NCBI RefSeq assembly: GCF_001190925.1
Contig: NZ_CP011072.1
Location: forward strand, 4,030,001 to 4,094,000
Origin: Azoarcus sp. CIB
GTDB taxonomy: Bacteria; Pseudomonadota; Gammaproteobacteria; Burkholderiales; Rhodocyclaceae
Length of the DNA stretch: 64,000 nucleotides
Reading direction: 5' to 3'
The number at the start of each line of letters is the position of its first letter. Position 1 is the first letter of the stretch. The notes under the pieces are model-generated. The model made no database searches. It was not told the DNA's origin and worked only from the letters and a program-made list of their open reading frames with translations. The translations under genes were made by a program, and so were the position numbers. This document shows, in pieces, positions 59,952 through 64,000 of this stretch.

Positions 59952-61013
59952 ATGCAAATTGCAGAACGCATCAGCGTCGAGAATCGCTGCAGAATTTGCA
60001 ACGAGCCAGGCGACCACGAAGTCTTCCGCGTCCGAGAGATGATGTTCGGAACCCGAGACACATTCGAGTACTTTCAATGCAAGCGCTGCGAATGCCTGCA
60101 AATTTCAGAGATCCCTGACAATCTTTCATCGTATTACCCGGAAAACTACTACTCCCATCAAAACATCACCACTGAAAACAAGAAATGGATCCTGACGTCA
60201 ACTCTTGAGAAATTACTCATTGACACGGCGCTATTCAATAAAAAATACAAACTTTCGAGCATTGCGAGGCGCTTTGTTTCATTGCCAAATTATTTTTTTC
60301 GAGCGCGCCCAACCCTGCTCCAACGAGCGCGAATTAATGATTACCGCGCGCGGATTCTCGATATAGGATGCGGCACACAGGCGTTGTGGCTACAAGATTT
60401 GCAGCGAGTTGGCTTTGCCAATCTAACTGGCATCGACCCATTTGCGAAGGGCAATTTTTCTATCGGACGAATTAAGATCCTCTGCATGGACGCATCTGAA
60501 CTCGCACACAATACAGATCACAAATTCGATTTGATCGCCCTGAACCACTCGCTCGAACACATCCCCGACCAGTTCGGAACGCTTGCGTCCATCAACAGAC
60601 TCTTGTCTCCGACCGGCACGTGCGTTATCCGCATCCCTACAATTTCATCCATATCATGGAAAGTCTATGGTGTGGACTGGGTTGAACTCGACGCACCTCG
60701 CCATCTATACATTCACTCGAAAAAAAGCATCCGAGAATTAGCACGGCGCGCGGGCCTTGAACTCTTCGACACTCAATACGACACAACGGCGTTTGAGTTC
60801 TATGGAAGCGAACAATACAGGCTCAATATCCCGCTTACCTCTCCTGAATCGTTATGGGCAAACCGGGAGAGCACCGTATTCACTAGAGAAAAACAAATTG
60901 AATTCGCGGAACGTGCCGAGAAGGCGAATGCAGACGGCACGGCGGGACGAGCATGCTTCTTCTTTCGTCACGCCAGACCATCAGACCCGTCGACTGACAT
61001 TGAATTATTTTAA
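59952..61013 (+). CDS. Class I SAM methyltransferase with N-terminal zinc site
   Basis: A 353-residue methyltransferase. The N-terminus has a CRIC...CKRCEC zinc-ribbon-like region (about 16-50), seen in sugar or polyprenyl methyltransferases of O-antigen loci. The SAM motif I ILDIGCGTQALWLQDL is near residue 136, followed by NHSLEHIPDQF near 200. It sits between the Wzt gene and a putative glycosyltransferase, so it may cap or modify the glycan. The gene is AT-rich for this genome. The ATG at 59952 is chosen since the longer frame runs in Wzt's 3' end. Confidence 0.85.
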   Translation: MQIAERISVENRCRICNEPGDHEVFRVREMMFGTRDTFEYFQCKRCECLQISEIPDNLSSYYPENYYSHQNITTENKKWILTSTLEKLLIDTALFNKKYKLSSIARRFVSLPNYFFRARPTLLQRARINDYRARILDIGCGTQALWLQDLQRVGFANLTGIDPFAKGNFSIGRIKILCMDASELAHNTDHKFDLIALNHSLEHIPDQFGTLASINRLLSPTGTCVIRIPTISSISWKVYGVDWVELDAPRHLYIHSKKSIRELARRAGLELFDTQYDTTAFEFYGSEQYRLNIPLTSPESLWANRESTVFTREKQIEFAERAEKANADGTAGRACFFFRHARPSDPSTDIELF

Positions 61014-61090
61014 TCAGTAGCAGACGGTTCAAGCTCCTGCACATCTTCACCCCCAACCACACGTACAATTGACTTGAACCTGAAACCAAA

Positions 61091-62023
61091 ATGACTGAAC
61101 TTCAGTCCCACTCCACCAGGGCGGTCGTTTGCATGACGACATTCAATCGCGTGGACTGCGCCAGAATCAATCAGGAAATTATTAAGCTTAATTACTCCAC
61201 AACTCTCCCGATCGTCCACGCATGCTCCAGCGAAACTTACGCAAAGCACCTTGAGGACGTATTAGTCGCCTGCGAGCAGCCGTCATCGAAAGCAGCACAA
61301 GAATCGCCCATTGAGGCATTACAGCGCGGCGCGCTAAATCTGCTAAAGCAATCACTCTCGGCCGCACTGGAGACATACTCACCCGAATATCTTGTGCATC
61401 TTGAGGGTGACACATGGATCATGGACGAGCAAGTAATCTGGAATATCATTTCCAGAATGGATCAGAACCGGGAACTGATGATCTGTACCTCCGCCTGGGA
61501 CGAGGACCTGCTTGCATTCCGCTATTTGAAAAGGCGCTCCTTTGCAACGAGGCTGCACCTCCAGCTTGCGGGCGTCTTGCGGAAGTTTGGCCACCCCTAC
61601 AATTTGACGTGCAGGGATAGTCTCGCCACTCAATTCTTCGTAATCCGCGCCACCCCGGAGCTGCTTGAATCCATTTTGTCCCTGGAGCCGATCCACGGCC
61701 TCGACCTGGAGCAAGCTTTTTACCGTTCATTCATGGCGCAATTCGGCGAGAAGAATATTCTGCGGCAAACAGTCAGGGAGCCAATACACCCATTCAATCG
61801 CTTTGTTTGCGAGGGGCTGTCGCTATTTTCCCAGCACTGGCCGGCTCGCGGGACTGCCAATGACGGGCGAGACCCGAGCCATCCGCGCTACATCGCACCT
61901 ACGGTCGATGGAAAAAAGGAAACACTTCTGCGCTTTACCTCGATCCGTCGCGGGGAGCACCTTCAAAGGCTGCTTAACGCTGACACGTTCGACTATTACA
62001 ACGCCGGGGCCAGCAGAACATAG
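61091..62023 (+). CDS. Putative glycosyltransferase-like protein of the EPS locus
   Basis: Not firmly recognised. The 310-residue protein has the phrase AVVCMTTFNRVDCARINQEI near residue 11, a beta-strand and loop as seen at the start of GT-A enzymes. A DxD-like acidic stretch VHLEGDTWIMDEQ lies near residue 101, where nucleotide-sugar donors with a metal ion would bind. No strong motif fixes a family, so a nucleotide-sugar transferase of GT-A type is only an inference. There is no membrane segment or signal peptide. It lies between two polysaccharide genes in an AT-rich stretch. Confidence 0.55.
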   Translation: MTELQSHSTRAVVCMTTFNRVDCARINQEIIKLNYSTTLPIVHACSSETYAKHLEDVLVACEQPSSKAAQESPIEALQRGALNLLKQSLSAALETYSPEYLVHLEGDTWIMDEQVIWNIISRMDQNRELMICTSAWDEDLLAFRYLKRRSFATRLHLQLAGVLRKFGHPYNLTCRDSLATQFFVIRATPELLESILSLEPIHGLDLEQAFYRSFMAQFGEKNILRQTVREPIHPFNRFVCEGLSLFSQHWPARGTANDGRDPSHPRYIAPTVDGKKETLLRFTSIRRGEHLQRLLNADTFDYYNAGASRT

Positions 62024-62073
62024 GAAGGCCAGTTGATGCATAGCGCTCTCGTCAGTACCCGATCGACCACACC

Positions 62074-63924
62074 ATGAACCGGCTAGACTTGTCCGAATTG
62101 CCAGTGGGTGAGGTGCGAATTCTGGCGGCCTGCGGAGCACGGCGTCGCGTCGATGAACACAGTCTGCACAGCCTGAGCGACGCCTTCGATGGCGCTGACT
62201 GCCTGTTCGTTCGGGCGACGACAACTGAGCGCGTCTGGCTTGGAGGCGACTTCCGCCTCCTGCGTTGTCCTGCGGGAGGCTGGTTACTTCAATCCCGTAC
62301 TCCTGGAAGCGCGAGCTATTGGGCGCCAACACCCGTGAGACAACGGAAGCTCGACGACCAAGGCCATATCCTCGACGAACGGCCGGACGAATGGGCGGGC
62401 TTCGAACTCGACGGGAGCGGGATCGGGATCAGCTTCCCGACCGTTGCGGACGGCTGGGTACTGGATGCCGTGCTGTGGAAGCTGGACGATCCGATGCTGG
62501 TTGACGAGTTATCGGAGCTGGCAGCGGTCGAAACCCAGGGCTACTTCCTCCTCGGGTCGCATACGCGTTACGGACGACCGGGGGATCTGTACCGGCACCT
62601 GATCCATGGTCAGGTGTATGAGGACCGTTACGCGTGGCCGCACAAGCGACGAATCTGTTCGGAAAACGACGCACATGCGCTACATCTGGTGTTCAGCGGA
62701 TTGCAGCGGGCGACCGGCAAACGCATCTACGCCCTGCTGAAGGGGCAGTTGCTGCTGTCGCTGCTGTCGCGACAGTCTGAGGACGGCGGGTTTCGCCACG
62801 GCGAATGGAGCGACGGGATGGAGTCGCACTTCCGACTCCACTGTTCGGCGATGCACCTGATGATGGATAGTCTGGACGAACGCAGCGATCCGGTGGTGCG
62901 CGAGGCGCTCGGACGGGCGGCGGACTTCATCGCCGGCAAGCACGATGTGACCGCCGCCGGCGCCTGGTTTTATCACGACGAACTGGAGTGCAGCGCGGAC
63001 GGCATGGCGCAGGGACCGTTCCGGTGGTGGCCGAGTACGGCGCTCGGCAAGTCCCCGCAGAACATGCTGGTGCTGAACACCCATCTCGATGCGCTGGTGG
63101 CGCTGGACCGCTACCGTCGACTCACCGGCGACGAGCGTTTCGCCTCGCTCGTGGAGTCTGGCTTCGGGGCCGCGCAGGCAGTACTGGAGTTGCGCCCGAT
63201 GGAGTGGCTGTATCGCATTCTGTTCTCTGCGATCGAACTGGGCCTGATGCCGACAACGCAGGCGGCCGCCCTCCCTGCCTGGAAACGCACGTGGAAACGC
63301 ATCGGCTGGAAGGTGTTCGTACCCCGACTGCCGCGCATCAAGACGCGCTACCCGCGCCTGACCATGCCCGGCGGTTACATCGACCGCGAGCTAAGCCTGC
63401 AGGGCTGGGCCAACGATTACCTGGCGGTCAATCTGATGGACCTGGTCCGCAGCGCGTGCGACAGCCGGCGCTCGGTGTTCATGCCTTTTGTCGAAGGGAT
63501 CGTCGCGTTTTGCGCGCGCACGCAGATTGCCTTGCGCTGGCTGGAACAGGGCCACCGGGCCTATGCGGTCGGCTTTCTGGCCGAATCGTTGTATCTGCTT
63601 TGTCGCCGCGAATCCCGCCCCGCGTTCGACGCGATGCTGGCGGAGAGTCTGGTGCTATGCGTCCGTCACGGGCTCGGACTGCCGCCGTCGCTGCTCGGGG
63701 CGAATATGGAAGCGCAGCAGGCAGGGACCACCCGCGTGCCGCGGACCGCGACGGCGGACCTTGTCGTCGCAGATCTGTCGGGCGCGGGTCGGGCGGCCTG
63801 TCTCGTCGTGAATGCGGGCACGAGCTCCGTCTCGCTTGCCGCGGCGCTCGACCTCGTCCCGCCAGGCTGGCGTGTTCCGCCCGGCGATCTCGCGCCCGGC
63901 GCATGGCTGCGGGTGGAGCCATGA
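62074..63924 (+). CDS. Hypothetical large protein with alpha/alpha-toroid-like repeats
   Basis: Function unknown. The 616-residue protein has an N-terminal domain rich in Trp and acidic residues (about 60-170). The remaining part (about 190-560) has regular helix pairs: LSRQSEDGGFRHGEWSDG, MHLMMDSLDERS, and later NTHLDALVALDRYRRLTGDERFASLVESGF. This resembles (alpha/alpha)6 barrel glycosidase or C5-epimerase-type domains. There is no signal peptide, so it is probably cytoplasmic. Its TGA overlaps the next start (ATGA), which joins it to the glycosyltransferase. A glycan-modifying role such as epimerisation is a hypothesis only. Confidence 0.6.
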   Translation: MNRLDLSELPVGEVRILAACGARRRVDEHSLHSLSDAFDGADCLFVRATTTERVWLGGDFRLLRCPAGGWLLQSRTPGSASYWAPTPVRQRKLDDQGHILDERPDEWAGFELDGSGIGISFPTVADGWVLDAVLWKLDDPMLVDELSELAAVETQGYFLLGSHTRYGRPGDLYRHLIHGQVYEDRYAWPHKRRICSENDAHALHLVFSGLQRATGKRIYALLKGQLLLSLLSRQSEDGGFRHGEWSDGMESHFRLHCSAMHLMMDSLDERSDPVVREALGRAADFIAGKHDVTAAGAWFYHDELECSADGMAQGPFRWWPSTALGKSPQNMLVLNTHLDALVALDRYRRLTGDERFASLVESGFGAAQAVLELRPMEWLYRILFSAIELGLMPTTQAAALPAWKRTWKRIGWKVFVPRLPRIKTRYPRLTMPGGYIDRELSLQGWANDYLAVNLMDLVRSACDSRRSVFMPFVEGIVAFCARTQIALRWLEQGHRAYAVGFLAESLYLLCRRESRPAFDAMLAESLVLCVRHGLGLPPSLLGANMEAQQAGTTRVPRTATADLVVADLSGAGRAACLVVNAGTSSVSLAAALDLVPPGWRVPPGDLAPGAWLRVEP

Positions 63925-64000
63925 CGCTCCGCGTGGGCTTGGTCACGTCCGAGTTCCCGCCGGATCTGGGCGGTGTCGAGACCTACTCATGGCAGCTCGC
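63921..64000 (+). CDS. GT4-family glycosyltransferase, N-terminus only
   Basis: The first 26 codons are in the window. The sequence MTLRVGLVTSEFPPDLGGVETYSWQL carries the EFPPDLGGVETY motif of GT-B family 4 enzymes, which bind the acceptor through this GGxE loop. It overlaps the preceding stop by ATGA and continues past the right edge. It confirms that the locus goes on as polysaccharide biosynthesis. Confidence 0.82.
   Translation, partial: MTLRVGLVTSEFPPDLGGVETYSWQL

Overview
The window looks like chromosome of a GC-rich betaproteobacterium, most likely of the Rhodocyclales (Azoarcus, Thauera or Aromatoleum type). Support comes from the gyrA-serC-pheA-tyrA-aroA/cmk-rpsA-ihfB-lapAB order, the FmdB-DUF502-aspS-nudB order, a one-piece tmRNA with the tag ANDERFVLAA, and exosortase-type polysaccharide genes. 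The genus is an inference from gene order, not from a search. No insertion sequence, prophage, CRISPR array, rRNA or tRNA was recognised. No gene-free stretch exceeds 300 bases.

Region 1 (1-14041, all minus strand) is a housekeeping block. It reads gyrA, serC, pheA, tyrA, an aroA-cmk fusion, rpsA, ihfB, a strong terminator, lapA, lapB, ugd, cysM and the start of a PolB-like exonuclease. It joins DNA gyrase, serine and aromatic amino acid synthesis, ribosomal protein S1, IHF, LPS assembly control and UDP-glucuronate supply. Region 2 (14300-17786, plus strand) holds an adenosine/SAH deaminase-like amidohydrolase, an OmpA-family protein, ubiG and the tmRNA gene ssrA, two of them closed by clear terminators.

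Region 3 (17878-27889) is a type VI secretion (T6SS) island just after ssrA. It has a TagX-like peptidoglycan peptidase, a PAAR tip protein, a membrane-anchored protein with thiolase-fold-like motifs, TssM, TagF, a BON/OmpA lipid-envelope protein and TssA. The sheath, tube and most baseplate genes are not in the window. Region 4 (27964-32030, minus) is a tight ffh-EI24-CinA-like-YgjP-glyoxalase operon.

Region 5 (32073-39750, plus) has a CcsA/YpjD-like protein, the type IV pilus genes pilB, pilC (broken by a one-base deletion) and pilD, then FmdB, DUF502 and aspS. Region 6 (39928-44685) has a receiver-TPR protein whose phosphoacceptor Asp is Glu, a secreted RNase with its barstar inhibitor, nudB, a CWC-type Cys-rich protein, a small heat shock protein with a good heat-shock/sigma-70 style promoter, and argB.

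Region 7 (44756-50182) is a sulfate activation set: cysD and cysNC on the minus strand, cysQ and an SLC13 carrier with RCK domains on the plus strand. Region 8 (50189-64000) is an exopolysaccharide or glycoconjugate locus. It starts with an acyl carrier protein, an acyl-CoA ligase and a PLP decarboxylase of the exosortase-associated type. These are followed by a VanZ-heparinase fusion, a Wzm/Wzt exporter, a methyltransferase, a glycosyltransferase-like protein in a visibly AT-richer stretch, a large helical-toroid protein and a truncated GT4 glycosyltransferase. The proximity of the PAPS-making genes to this locus suggests, but does not prove, a sulfated product.
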